A stretch of 64,000 nt of DNA from Linum tenue (taxonomy: Eukaryota; Streptophyta; Magnoliopsida; Malpighiales; Linaceae), in the NCBI GenBank assembly GCA_946122785.1, contig CAMGYJ010000002.1, positions 36,956,495 through 37,020,494 of the forward strand. Reading direction: 5' to 3'. Both the position numbers and the translations under genes were made by a program. Positions within the stretch are counted from its first letter, which is position 1, and every line of letters starts with the position of its first letter. Shown one piece after another: positions 22,664-34,460 of the stretch. Under the pieces are notes generated by a model. The model saw only the letters and a list, made by a program, of their open reading frames with translations. It was not told where the DNA came from and made no database searches.

Positions 22664-22681
22664 TCCCCGGCAACGGCGCCA
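22664..22681 (-). promoter_or_regulatory. Primer-binding site of element D
   Basis: The minus strand reads TGGCGCCGTTGCCGGGGA, the standard primer site of Athila/Tat-type gypsy elements. It lies a few bases downstream (minus sense) of the LTR end GAACTGATCA at 22689. It fixes the minus orientation of element D and ties the 19454 gag to this LTR. Confidence 0.85.
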
Positions 22682-22688
22682 AAAAGTT

Positions 22689-24631
22689 TGATCAGTTCAA
22701 ACCATGTAGATTATTGTCAATGGTTAGCACGTGTAAATAACTACCCCATCCTATGCCAAATTTAACTTAAGATATCATTTTCGTATGGTGGTGATCAAGG
22801 TCGTATTTTACTCGGGTCCTGGTACCCTAGCCTACTTCCCACCTAGTTGCTAATTAGTTAATCGGTTTTTGAGATTTGAGTGGAGGACTTGAGGAGATAA
22901 CTAGATTAGAGATTGATCAAAGCTAAAAGCAGGTACTTCGGGAAACTAATCCTCCCCCTATCTTAGGGTTACTATGCATGCATAAATACTTAAGGTTATC
23001 GAATGTGGTGAGTAAGCTCTTTCCGTGGGCTTTCGTGGTTATCCACAAAACCATACATAGTCACCTTGATCTAGGCTATCGTATCTAGGGCACTAAGCTC
23101 ATGGATCTTCTAATACCTCTGGGGGGTTTATGTTATCAAACTCACGCAACAAACGATTCAATCAAATGATCGATTGAACTCGAATCAAGAACAACGCACT
23201 CTTAATACGAAGTTGGATAAACGGAACCAAAAGGACGACTCCACACCTGGGAAACGCTCGATTGGTATAGAATTGTAGTTGCTCGACCATGATTGAAGGG
23301 ACTATTCAATCGATACAAAGCTCACAAGTTTGGAATCCACCAAACTCACACAAGTTCACAAATTTGCAGAAAACCGAAGGTTTCTTTTCGATTAATCAAA
23401 GTTTGTCTATTACAATGTGAAAAGGAAGTTTAAATAAACTCTAGCTACGTCTAAATACTCATAAGGAAGTCCTAATTAGCTTACAACGCAAATTAAAACT
23501 CCAAAAAAACAAGGAAACTGAATCTGAATCAAACAAGGAAAAGAAACTTTATTTTTATAACGCAGAATTTTGTGACTTCATACTAACTTTGCGCCTTTTG
23601 TTTGATGCCTTCCAGATATCCAATTCTTCATCCAATGCCTTGCCTCTGTATAAAAACATACCTACTTTCATGTGGTAGAAGCCTTTGGACTTGACTCTCA
23701 TCTATGATTCTCGAGTTGAGCTCCAAAGTAGGCTTCACAGTCACGTTTCCAGACTTGGCCATTTTCAGGCAGTTTCCAGTTTTGGTATAGCCTTTTGATC
23801 AGCTTCGAAAATTCTCTTCTGAACTTGCTCTCGCGCTGCCATGCATACCAACGTGTAGAGGGACACTCCAGCTTCAAAACAAGCCCTTAATCTTGAATTT
23901 TCGTTGAGGCATTTGTGAGAATCAAGCCTCCAAAGTAGGCATCTCGACATTGTTCCAACATTTAACCAAATTCTGCCTCTTTTCTTTCCAACCTTGATAG
24001 CTTCTTAGGCAAGCAATAAAAACGTGCAGAGTTGGCCATATGGGATCATATCATGGCTTTTCAATGGACACTATCCACCATCCACACCGAGGTTTCATCC
24101 GGGGTTCTGTCTAGGAAGGCTAACCTACGGCAAGGGTTCGGTTGCCTCGACCACCATTGGTCCCTATTCATACATCTATCTCAATTTGGTTGATGGCACA
24201 TACCCGTCTAACCCTAGAACTCCATACCCAACGTAGAATCATAAAGTAGGATAATAGAGAAGATTAGGGCGACTTACCCAAACACAATCGAGGACAGAAT
24301 AGCAATAGAATCAACTAGATAAACACATTGATTCATTCAAACTCTAAAACCAGAAATTTATCTCAAAATGAGCTCATCTAAAAGGGGGAAAGGGGTCTTC
24401 AATTTATAGGCAATCTGGGGACGGAGAAGTTCGCGGCTAGAAGCACAGAGTTCGCGGTCGTGAACTTCGTAGGTGAGGTCGCGATCATGAAACGTCGTCG
24501 TCCTGGCCTTCAGAAATAAGGAGATCGCGACCTGACTTCGTGATCAAATGATGTTGTTGCCATGATTCGACTGGGGAAAGTCTATGTTTCTCCTTGGCTC
24601 CTTCTTTGTGAAGTTCGCGCCCTAAGCCCTC
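22689..24631 (-). mobile_element. 5' LTR of element D, promoter-distal part
   Basis: It starts on the plus strand as TGATCAGTTC next to the primer site. It runs to the CCCTC target site at 24627-24631, where the tandem gag element is inserted, and resumes at 32619. It contains the palindromic 'gttcgcggtcgtgaac' block near 24450, like the other LTR families here. Total LTR length without the insertion is about 2.2 kb. No partner 3' LTR is present in the window. Confidence 0.7.
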
Positions 24632-25546
24632 TGATATGATCTCGGTTACAAGCTTTCACAACCTCCAATTAATCGCTCAAAGATCGGGTCAAGTTAATAC
24701 GAACAAGGCTGGAATTTTCCTAAGTGTTGAAACAGTTTTGGGAAGGGTACTTTGGAAGGCCGTATCTCTCAAACCCTTCATTGAAAATGCAAGGTTAGGG
24801 TCTCATTTTGAACCTTGGATGTTTGTTTATAGTTTGATGCATTTGGTTTGTGGAAATAAGGTCAGGAGGGTTGTTTTCCAAAGCCACCAAAACCCTATCA
24901 TGCATTCTGGAATCTGCCAGTTTTTGGCTAAGGCAGGAAGACAGTTTTTGATACCAACTTTGAGCTTGGATTCACGACGATTGGAGCATGTCCAGCTGGA
25001 GCTTGGAGTTGGAAATGAAACAGCAAGACTTTCTAAACCAAGGGAAGGAATTGGTTGAGCTCGACTCAACCCAGAAGACTGATTTCCAGACCCACAAAGT
25101 TGACATCAAAGGCTGTTCTGGAACAGTTTACTTAAGAGAGAAGTTAGTTACTTAGGCTGCAAGTTTTGATTGTTAAACGTATTCTTTTTCCTTGTTTGAT
25201 TCAGAATGGTTGCCTTATTTGTGTAGGATTGTACTTAGGGTTCGTGGTTATAAATATTCAAGCTTTGAGGTTGTAAAAGTTACGTTGAAGTTTAATCGAA
25301 AATACTCCGAGGAGTTTTCCAGCTTGCGAGCTTTTTGGTTCTTGGTTGTTTGGCTGAGAATTGCAGACCTAGAGATCAGGATAATCACTCTTGATCTCGT
25401 GGTAGTTCTACCTAGATTAGCCTCTTCCCCTTTCGTGTTGAAGTTGCTGGTTTAGTTCGTTAATTCCATCAAGTTTCATCCCAATTTCATCCATCTTTTG
25501 ATTCATCGCTGCGTGATTCTGAGTTAAGCTCATCGAGGGCTTATCA
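24632..25546 (+). repeat. LTR1 of the tandem element
   Basis: 915 bp, TGATATGATC...GGGCTTATCA. Preceded by TSD CCCTC and followed by 'agTGGCATCATCGCC', a possible but unrecognised primer site two bases after the LTR. It contains an open frame (24636-25058) homologous to the last ~140 residues of the gag frames, with L instead of F at the one variable codon. Confidence 0.95.
25249..25256 (+). promoter_or_regulatory. Candidate TATA box of LTR1
   Basis: TATAAATA lies 617 bp into the LTR and about 290 bp before its end, a plausible U3/R position. The same octamer recurs in LTR2 (28785-28792) and LTR3 (32321-32328). Confidence 0.5.
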
Positions 25547-25717
25547 AGTGGCATCATCGCCTGGTTCAAATCAGTGGCCAAGACGAAGAAGAAGCAGGAG
25601 GACACTCGTCCTGTTGCAGCTCGAACAAGGAGGAAAGACCCAATTGATTTGCGCAAAGAAACAGAGCAGGAATCCGACTCTGAGTGCGACGAGAATATTG
25701 AAGTTCAGGAATCAACC

Positions 25718-28594
25718 ATGGCAGGGCAACAGATCAATACAACGGAGCTTTTGCAAACTATAATGGCGCAGATGAACGCCACATTTCAAGTGCAGTTCGA
25801 CAACATCAATCAACAATTGGCGGACTTGAAGTCGGCGGCGAAAACAGAGCCGAAAACGCCGGACGCGACGAAGCGGGGGTCATTCGCTGAAGATGATCAG
25901 AGTCCGCAGGCTTTGAATGAGCGTCTACGAAACCTGGAGCGATAGTTGATTCTTGCTGGGAACAACAATCGTGATCGGAATCACGAATTCCGTGACCATG
26001 ATCGGCGACCACCGGAAACAGGGAACGTCGACGAGCTGCGAGGAGTCAAATTGAGCATTCCCTCGTTTCAGGGAGGCCTTAATCCGGCTGACTACTTGGA
26101 TTGGGAACGGAAGGTAATATTGTTCTTCGACTGCCATAGCTACACAGAGGAACAAAAGGTAACGTTGGCAGCTTACGAATTCGGAGGCTACGCTGCCGCT
26201 TGGTGGGAGCAAGTTCGCATTAAGCGAAGGAGGATCGGCTTGCCTCCCATAACTACTTGGCTCGAGATGAGGAGCTTGATGAGGGAGAGGTTCGTGCCCT
26301 CGTATTATCAACGTGATCTCCATGACGCTTTGCAATTACTTCGACAGGGAAGCAGAAGCGTTGAAGAATTTTATAGGGAGCTGGACCTTCTCATGATCCG
26401 GGCCGATGTTCAAGAGGACAAGGAAGCCACCATAAGTCGTTTTTTGCAAGGACTCAATCGAGAAATCAAAAATCAGGTGGAGTTGTTTCCGTTCGTGGAA
26501 ATTGAGGAGGTTGTGCAATTGGCGGTTCGAGTTGAGAAGCAATTGAAGCAGCAAAATTCGAGCAAAAGAGTTACTACTGTTAACAGTGGCCCTAAACCCC
26601 TCTCAGAACCCGAATTAAAGGCTGACTTGCCGCGGAACACGACTAAAAACGCCACTTCTATTGTTACCGAGAAGGCTGGTGCGTCGAGTGGTGTTATTCG
26701 CTGCTTTAAGTGCCATGGGTATGGTCATAAAGCACACCAATGTGCAAATAAGAAGGTGATGATTCTGCGGGACGGACTGTACTATTCCGAGGATGAAGAA
26801 GAGGAGAAGCAGAATCACACAGAAGACTCCGAGCTTGGAGAAGAGATGAGCGCTGCTGATGGCCCATTGCTCGTACTGCAGAGGGCCTTAGCAAGCCAGG
26901 AAGAGAGCTCACCTGTTGCTGACCAGCGTAGTAATCTCTTCCACACGAGGTGTCAAGTGCAAGGTAAGATTCTTACCGTCATCGTGGATGGGGGAAGTTG
27001 TGCAAACGTGGTGAGCCTTGATGCTTCCAAGAAGCTTGGACTGGCCATGATTCCCCGACATGAGCCTTACTCTTTGCATTGGCTTAGTGATCACGCCGCT
27101 CTAAAGGTAAACAAACAAGCGTGGGTGCCCTTTTCGATAGGGAAATACCACGACAAGATGTTGTTCGACGTGATTCCGATGCAGGCAGCACATATGGTGC
27201 TTGGAAGGCCTTGGCAGTTTGATCGCCAAGTCTCCCACGACGGCCGGACGAATTGCTATTCGTTCAAATTTCAGGGTCAAAGATTGGTGCTCAAACCATT
27301 GTCACCCGAGGAAGTACGATCCGACCAACAACACATGGCGCGAAATCGCGCGCAAAGGAAAGAGGATTCTGGTGGCATCACACCCGCTAACGAATCAGGA
27401 TCCAGTCTGGTTGCTCGTCGTCACTTGTTGACTGTTTTTGCTGGCAGAACAGTCCCGCGGAGAAGCAGAGCTCGTCGGCCCTGTTTTACAGCCGCCCTGA
27501 ATCCCACCGAATGGGGTGGAGCCGCTGGGGGCACGTCGGAGCACGCGTCCATCGTGGAAACCTTCCACAGTCGCCCAACAACGTGTAGAGACGATGAATT
27601 TCGGATGAAGCAAGCTCAATCGACGAGCTCCAAAAACCCAATTTTGCCTCCAAAAGCGCCGAACAAGGAAGAGAAGATGGGTGAATCGGATGTAGAGTTC
27701 GGGCGCGATTCGAAGCAATCCAATACTTGGAATCTACTCGTGGGGTCTCAAGGAAGGTGTAGGGATCAAGAAATCAGCTCGGCAACGCCTACTGATGAAA
27801 CACCCAATCTTCAAGTTGCCTCGCCGGATTCTGGAGAATTGTCGCCGGAATCTGGGAATTTTGAATTCCCCGGTGGCGGGAACCCTTTGAAGCTCGATTC
27901 CAGCCGATTAGAAGAACATCGAAGGCCGAAAACTTGTGCAATCGATTCGTGGGAGCTTTTAGAGCTGAATGTAAACAATAAATCGCGACGGGAACGCCTG
28001 AAACGGAAAGCCCCAATATCGACAAGCTCGCCGGAAAATCGGGCTTCGCCGGAAAATCAGGTTTATGGACTTGATTTTTGCGACCCTGTGTGGGAGGATT
28101 TTCTCTATCGTTATGAATGCAGGATGATCCAAGCTTTGAGGACAAAGCTTTTTAAAGAAGGGGGGCCTGATATGATCTCGGTTACAAGCTTTCACAACCT
28201 CCAATTAATCGCTCAAAGATCGGGTCAAGTTAATACGAACAAGGCTGGAATTTTCCTAAGTGTTGAAACAGTTTTGGGAAGGGTACTTTGGAAGGCCGTA
28301 TCTCTCAAACCCTTCATTGAAAATGCAAGGTTAGGGTCTCATTTTGAACCTTGGATGTTTGTTTATAGTTTGATGCATTTGGTTTGTGGAAATAAGGTCA
28401 GGAGGGTTGTTTTCCAAAGCCACCAAAACCCTATCATGCATTCTGGAATCTGCCAGTTTTTGGCTAAGGCAGGAAGACAGTTTTTTATACCAACTTTGAG
28501 CTTGGATTCACGACGATTGGAGCATGTCCAGCTGGAGCTTGGAGTTGGAAATGAAACAGCAAGACTTTCTAAACCAAGGGAAGGAATTGGTTGA
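25718..28594 (+). pseudogene. Gag-protease frame, copy 1, with one in-frame UAG
   Basis: A single frame of about 1000 codons (open from GTG at 25574; first ATG 25718 in a good context, accATGGca) is broken once, by TAG at 25943-25945. Counting residues after the TAG: capsid 30-200 (LSIPSFQGGLNPADYLDWER, AAAWWEQV, RFVPSYY, SVEEFYRELDLL); CCHC knuckle 253-266 (CFKCHGYGHKAHQC); protease-like 333-425 with VIVDGGSCANVVS (D-G-G where active relatives have D-S/T-G or D-G-G) and MVLGRPWQFDR. Residues 460-740 are unassigned, basic and Ser/Pro-rich. From residue 741 on, the frame runs through the polypurine tract into LTR2 and stops at 28592-28594. No RT or integrase. Expression of the long part needs readthrough, internal initiation (next in-frame ATG 26267) or editing. 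Otherwise it is a pseudogene. Confidence 0.75.
28154..28165 (+). promoter_or_regulatory. Polypurine tract before LTR2
   Basis: AAAGAAGGGGGG followed by CC and the LTR start TGATATG. It lies inside the open gag frame. The second copy precedes LTR3 at 31690-31701. Confidence 0.8.
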
Positions 28595-29082
28595 GCTCGA
28601 CTCAACCCAGAAGACTGATTTCCAGACCCACAAAGTTGACATCAAAGGCTGTTCTGGAACAGTTTACTTAAGAGAGAAGTTAGTTACTTAGGCTGCAAGT
28701 TTTGATTGTTAAACGTATTCTTTTTCCTTGTTTGATTCAGAATGGTTGCCTTATTTGTGTAGGATTGTACTTAGGGTTCGTGGTTATAAATATTCAAGCT
28801 TTGAGGTTGTAAAAGTTACGTTGAAGTTTAATCGAAAATACTCCGAGGAGTTTTCCAGCTTGCGAGCTTTTTGGTTCTTGGTTGTTTGGCTGAGAATTGC
28901 AGACCTAGAGATCAGGATAATCACTCTTGATCTCGTGGTAGTTCTACCTAGATTAGCCTCTTCCCCTTTCGTGTTGAAGTTGCTGGTTTAGTTCGTTAAT
29001 TCCATCAAGTTTCATCCCAATTTCATCCATCTTTTGATTCATCGCTGCGTGATTCTGAGTTAAGCTCATCGAGGGCTTATCA
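28168..29082 (+). repeat. LTR2 of the tandem element, shared by both bodies
   Basis: 915 bp, apparently identical to LTR3. It acts as 3' LTR of body 1 and 5' LTR of body 2. The first 427 bp encode the C-terminal ~142 residues of the copy 1 gag frame. TATAAATA at 28785-28792. Confidence 0.95.
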
Positions 29083-29253
29083 AGTGGCATCATCGCCTGG
29101 TTCAAATCAGTGGCCAAGACGAAGAAGAAGCAGGAGGACACTCGTCCTGTTGCAGCTCGAACAAGGAGGAAAGACCCAATTGATTTGCGCAAAGAAACAG
29201 AGCAGGAATCCGACTCTGAGTGCGACGAGAATATTGAAGTTCAGGAATCAACC

Positions 29254-32130
29254 ATGGCAGGGCAACAGATCAATACAACGGAGCTTTTGCAAACTATAAT
29301 GGCGCAGATGAACGCCACATTTCAAGTGCAGTTCGACAACATCAATCAACAATTGGCGGACTTGAAGTCGGCGGCGAAAACAGAGCCGAAAACGCCGGAC
29401 GCGACGAAGCGGGGGTCATTCGCTGAAGATGATCAGAGTCCGCAGGCTTTGAATGAGCGTCTACGAAACCTGGAGCGATAGTTGATTCTTGCTGGGAACA
29501 ACAATCGTGATCGGAATCACGAATTCCGTGACCATGATCGGCGACCACCGGAAACAGGGAACGTCGACGAGCTGCGAGGAGTCAAATTGAGCATTCCCTC
29601 GTTTCAGGGAGGCCTTAATCCGGCTGACTACTTGGATTGGGAACGGAAGGTAATATTGTTCTTCGACTGCCATAGCTACACAGAGGAACAAAAGGTAACG
29701 TTGGCAGCTTACGAATTCGGAGGCTACGCTGCCGCTTGGTGGGAGCAAGTTCGCATTAAGCGAAGGAGGATCGGCTTGCCTCCCATAACTACTTGGCTCG
29801 AGATGAGGAGCTTGATGAGGGAGAGGTTCGTGCCCTCGTATTATCAACGTGATCTCCATGACGCTTTGCAATTACTTCGACAGGGAAGCAGAAGCGTTGA
29901 AGAATTTTATAGGGAGCTGGACCTTCTCATGATCCGGGCCGATGTTCAAGAGGACAAGGAAGCCACCATAAGTCGTTTTTTGCAAGGACTCAATCGAGAA
30001 ATCAAAAATCAGGTGGAGTTGTTTCCGTTCGTGGAAATTGAGGAGGTTGTGCAATTGGCGGTTCGAGTTGAGAAGCAATTGAAGCAGCAAAATTCGAGCA
30101 AAAGAGTTACTACTGTTAACAGTGGCCCTAAACCCCTCTCAGAACCCGAATTAAAGGCTGACTTGCCGCGGAACACGACTAAAAACGCCACTTCTATTGT
30201 TACCGAGAAGGCTGGTGCGTCGAGTGGTGTTATTCGCTGCTTTAAGTGCCATGGGTATGGTCATAAAGCACACCAATGTGCAAATAAGAAGGTGATGATT
30301 CTGCGGGACGGACTGTACTATTCCGAGGATGAAGAAGAGGAGAAGCAGAATCACACAGAAGACTCCGAGCTTGGAGAAGAGATGAGCGCTGCTGATGGCC
30401 CATTGCTCGTACTGCAGAGGGCCTTAGCAAGCCAGGAAGAGAGCTCACCTGTTGCTGACCAGCGTAGTAATCTCTTCCACACGAGGTGTCAAGTGCAAGG
30501 TAAGATTCTTACCGTCATCGTGGATGGGGGAAGTTGTGCAAACGTGGTGAGCCTTGATGCTTCCAAGAAGCTTGGACTGGCCATGATTCCCCGACATGAG
30601 CCTTACTCTTTGCATTGGCTTAGTGATCACGCCGCTCTAAAGGTAAACAAACAAGCGTGGGTGCCCTTTTCGATAGGGAAATACCACGACAAGATGTTGT
30701 TCGACGTGATTCCGATGCAGGCAGCACATATGGTGCTTGGAAGGCCTTGGCAGTTTGATCGCCAAGTCTCCCACGACGGCCGGACGAATTGCTATTCGTT
30801 CAAATTTCAGGGTCAAAGATTGGTGCTCAAACCATTGTCACCCGAGGAAGTACGATCCGACCAACAACACATGGCGCGAAATCGCGCGCAAAGGAAAGAG
30901 GATTCTGGTGGCATCACACCCGCTAACGAATCAGGATCCAGTCTGGTTGCTCGTCGTCACTTGTTGACTGTTTTTGCTGGCAGAACAGTCCCGCGGAGAA
31001 GCAGAGCTCGTCGGCCCTGTTTTACAGCCGCCCTGAATCCCACCGAATGGGGTGGAGCCGCTGGGGGCACGTCGGAGCACGCGTCCATCGTGGAAACCTT
31101 CCACAGTCGCCCAACAACGTGTAGAGACGATGAATTTCGGATGAAGCAAGCTCAATCGACGAGCTCCAAAAACCCAATTTTGCCTCCAAAAGCGCCGAAC
31201 AAGGAAGAGAAGATGGGTGAATCGGATGTAGAGTTCGGGCGCGATTCGAAGCAATCCAATACTTGGAATCTACTCGTGGGGTCTCAAGGAAGGTGTAGGG
31301 ATCAAGAAATCAGCTCGGCAACGCCTACTGATGAAACACCCAATCTTCAAGTTGCCTCGCCGGATTCTGGAGAATTGTCGCCGGAATCTGGGAATTTTGA
31401 ATTCCCCGGTGGCGGGAACCCTTTGAAGCTCGATTCCAGCCGATTAGAAGAACATCGAAGGCCGAAAACTTGTGCAATCGATTCGTGGGAGCTTTTAGAG
31501 CTGAATGTAAACAATAAATCGCGACGGGAACGCCTGAAACGGAAAGCCCCAATATCGACAAGCTCGCCGGAAAATCGGGCTTCGCCGGAAAATCAGGTTT
31601 ATGGACTTGATTTTTGCGACCCTGTGTGGGAGGATTTTCTCTATCGTTATGAATGCAGGATGATCCAAGCTTTGAGGACAAAGCTTTTTAAAGAAGGGGG
31701 GCCTGATATGATCTCGGTTACAAGCTTTCACAACCTCCAATTAATCGCTCAAAGATCGGGTCAAGTTAATACGAACAAGGCTGGAATTTTCCTAAGTGTT
31801 GAAACAGTTTTGGGAAGGGTACTTTGGAAGGCCGTATCTCTCAAACCCTTCATTGAAAATGCAAGGTTAGGGTCTCATTTTGAACCTTGGATGTTTGTTT
31901 ATAGTTTGATGCATTTGGTTTGTGGAAATAAGGTCAGGAGGGTTGTTTTCCAAAGCCACCAAAACCCTATCATGCATTCTGGAATCTGCCAGTTTTTGGC
32001 TAAGGCAGGAAGACAGTTTTTTATACCAACTTTGAGCTTGGATTCACGACGATTGGAGCATGTCCAGCTGGAGCTTGGAGTTGGAAATGAAACAGCAAGA
32101 CTTTCTAAACCAAGGGAAGGAATTGGTTGA
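29254..32130 (+). pseudogene. Gag-protease frame, copy 2, with the same in-frame UAG
   Basis: It is offset from copy 1 by exactly 3536 bp and appears identical in sequence, including the TAG (29479-29481), knuckle, protease motif and the run-on into LTR3. The frame is open from GTG at 29110, with first ATG at 29254 and stop at 32128-32130. The nonsense codon therefore predates the duplication of the unit. Confidence 0.75.
31690..31701 (+). promoter_or_regulatory. Polypurine tract before LTR3
   Basis: AAAGAAGGGGGG, identical to 28154-28165, two bases before the LTR3 start. Confidence 0.8.
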
Positions 32131-32618
32131 GCTCGACTCAACCCAGAAGACTGATTTCCAGACCCACAAAGTTGACATCAAAGGCTGTTCTGGAACAGTT
32201 TACTTAAGAGAGAAGTTAGTTACTTAGGCTGCAAGTTTTGATTGTTAAACGTATTCTTTTTCCTTGTTTGATTCAGAATGGTTGCCTTATTTGTGTAGGA
32301 TTGTACTTAGGGTTCGTGGTTATAAATATTCAAGCTTTGAGGTTGTAAAAGTTACGTTGAAGTTTAATCGAAAATACTCCGAGGAGTTTTCCAGCTTGCG
32401 AGCTTTTTGGTTCTTGGTTGTTTGGCTGAGAATTGCAGACCTAGAGATCAGGATAATCACTCTTGATCTCGTGGTAGTTCTACCTAGATTAGCCTCTTCC
32501 CCTTTCGTGTTGAAGTTGCTGGTTTAGTTCGTTAATTCCATCAAGTTTCATCCCAATTTCATCCATCTTTTGATTCATCGCTGCGTGATTCTGAGTTAAG
32601 CTCATCGAGGGCTTATCA
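31704..32618 (+). repeat. LTR3 of the tandem element
   Basis: 915 bp, ends GGGCTTATCA and is followed by TSD CCCTC (32619-32623). Apparently identical to LTR2 and one base different from LTR1. TATAAATA at 32321-32328. Confidence 0.95.
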
Positions 32619-32623
32619 CCCTC

Positions 32624-32906
32624 CAATTCGCGGTCGCAATATTGAGCTTCCAGGCTGCGATGTTTAGCTTGAGTTTGCGGTGTATATTCCTGGTCGTGAT
32701 CTTCAGCTCCCTGCCCCCTTGCTACACTTGTGACCTTGTTTTGTACCTAATTCGCATATGTCGTCTAATACACCCTAAAATTATATCGAATTCAAATCGA
32801 AACGAAATAGGGATGCAATCGACGATGTTCAAGAAATTATGCACATGAATTGCCATGAAACAAACCTTGATATGAGGGTTAAATAACACTAATTTAGGTG
32901 TTATCA
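32624..32906 (-). mobile_element. 5' LTR of element D, outer part
   Basis: Resumes after the CCCTC duplication and continues to 32906. There the minus strand starts TGATAACACCTAAATTAG, a TGAT-type LTR end matching the inner end TGATCA at 22689. Directly beyond it the LINE reading KSPPAGWCKLNTDG begins, so element D was inserted into a LINE. Confidence 0.65.
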
Positions 32907-33586
32907 AAATCTCCACCTGCTGGATGGTGTAAACTCAATACCGATGGGGTGACGAGGTTAACCCAATTCTTATGGCGCCAAGAGTTTGTATCAGAGACAA
33001 GGATGGAGAATGGCTTGGAGGTTTTTGATGCAACATAGTCACTGGATCAGCCATTCTCGCAGAACTTTGGGGCGTTCATAAAGGTTTGGAATTAGCTTCG
33101 AAAATGGATATTTGTTGCTTGATTGTTGAAAAAGATTCCAAATTGGCAATTCAGTTGAATGACAACAGAACAGTTTCGGTTCATCCTCATGCCACCCTTT
33201 TGACCATGATTTGTAGACAGATAGCACAGAGTTGGATAGTTCGTTTGGTGCATACATATCGTGAAGGAAATAGAGTAGCGGACTGGCTCTCGAAGCACAG
33301 TCTCGTCTATCCCTTCGGTACGTATGAATTAAACGAATTACCAATGGATCTTGAGAGACTTATGCGTGAAGACATTATTGGGATAAACTTTCCAAGACAA
33401 GTCATTATTGATCCACGTTGATAGTTTTTTGGATGTTTTCTCTGTTTGTCTTACTCTGCTTTTCAGTAACAGGGACACGCTGGGACTTAACTCTTTTTTA
33501 TGATGTTTGGTGTCCTGGGTGGACCTTTGTTGTGTAACTTTTGATCTTTGGCTTTACAACCACCTACTAATAAAAAAACATTGCGC
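32907..33586 (+). pseudogene. LINE ORF2 RNase H end and 3' tail
   Basis: Reads PPAGWCKLNTDG, GEWLGGF, a stop, ILAELWGVHKGLELASKMD, VEKDSKLAIQL, then VRLVHTYREGNRVADWLSKHS: the plant LINE RNase H motifs (K-x-N-x-D-G, A-E-L-x-A, D-S, H-x-x-R-x-x-N-x-x-A-D). The frame is broken near 32960 and 33030, and an open part runs 33086-33421. A 3' untranslated region with 'gtgtcctgggtggacc' ends in 'aataaaaaaac' at about 33580. The 5' part lies beyond element D and is not in view. Confidence 0.7.
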
Positions 33587-33599
33587 CATTATTGAGGGA

Positions 33600-34460
33600 A
33601 TTGATCAACGACACTCAATTTTCATGATAAATACTCATCAATATACAAGCATGCCAATCACTACATAGAGTTCACAATCATCAATCTACAACATCCTAGA
33701 CTAGGATTCACGTCATCCAAGTGAAAAGAGAATCTACTCCATAACTAGAGAAAGAACTACAACTAAAGAGGAAGAAAAACTCATGAAAAGATGATTATCC
33801 TTCTTCCTAGTTGCTTGGAATGGTGTGAAAGATGAAATATGACCGCCTTTGGTCTTGAGTAGGTCAAATCCCTCTCCAATCTTCCTTGGTCCATTGCTAT
33901 CACTCTCTAGAATGTGGAAGAAGATACCAATCTCACTCTTAAACTCTTATCCCTATGAAATTTGATCTCCTTCTCCTTTTATACCAGAGAACTCACCTTT
34001 CTCGGTCGATCTTCAAGCCTGTGATATGTGCAATGAAAGCGTGATCTCAGCACAAAACGCACAATTTCACTTACACATTTCACGGTTTTGTTGTAGACTT
34101 TATGCCTTGACCCCGTGATCCTCACATTGCCCGCGAGACATCCATAAGCCTCTGGAATTTTGCACACTTCACATTTTGGCTGCATACTTAACAGTATCCT
34201 ACCCGTGACAATCTCCTCTGAACTATGAACCATGCAACTCACAACAGTTTGTGTCGTTTTCGATCCCTTTTGTTCGACTTTTAATTATTTCGCATATTTC
34301 ACTTGATATGGCCTGAAACATCCTATAATATTCCAAACTCTAGAGTAAAATGGATCTAAGGACGATGTTATACAAGTCAAACAACTAAGTAAAAGGGGTC
34401 AAAATATGTATAGAATGGCTTGGATCAATTTATCAAGCCAAACACCATAAAATTGTTAAC
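33600..34460 (-). mobile_element. LTR-like repeat family C, copy 1
   Basis: From 33828 it aligns with 36132-36392 plus 38341-38660 (shared blocks 'aagatgaaatatg.cc.cctttg', 'gagtaggtcaaat.cctctcc', 'gtgatctcagcacaaa.cgc', 'atgttatacaagtcaaac'). Like the other LTRs it has ccgtgaa/ttcacgg blocks and an 'aagtgaaaagagaatctactcc' segment. It is cut at 34460 by the family A solo LTR and resumes at 35896. Exact element ends are unresolved. Confidence 0.5.

Larger units (their letters stand above)
24632..32618 (+). mobile_element. Tandem gag-only LTR retrotransposon, LTR-body-LTR-body-LTR
   Basis: Three direct LTRs of 915 bp (24632, 28168, 31704) enclose two bodies of 2621 bp. The period is exactly 3536 bp. 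The whole is flanked by one perfect 5-bp TSD CCCTC (24627-24631 and 32619-32623), with TGAT...ATCA termini. The bodies appear identical. LTR1 differs from LTR2 and LTR3 at one base near 24952 (G versus T). Each body encodes gag, zinc knuckle and a protease-like domain but no RT, RNase H or integrase, so movement must depend on another element. The domain style resembles chromovirus (Reina-like) gag-PR. A single TSD pair suggests one insertion followed by unequal recombination; an assembly duplication is the main alternative. Confidence 0.9.

Noticed and set aside
32642..32848. Small signal-peptide-like frame on the plus strand
   Set aside because: Falls in the outer part of LTR D, whose structure explains the sequence; hydrophobic composition alone is weak evidence.
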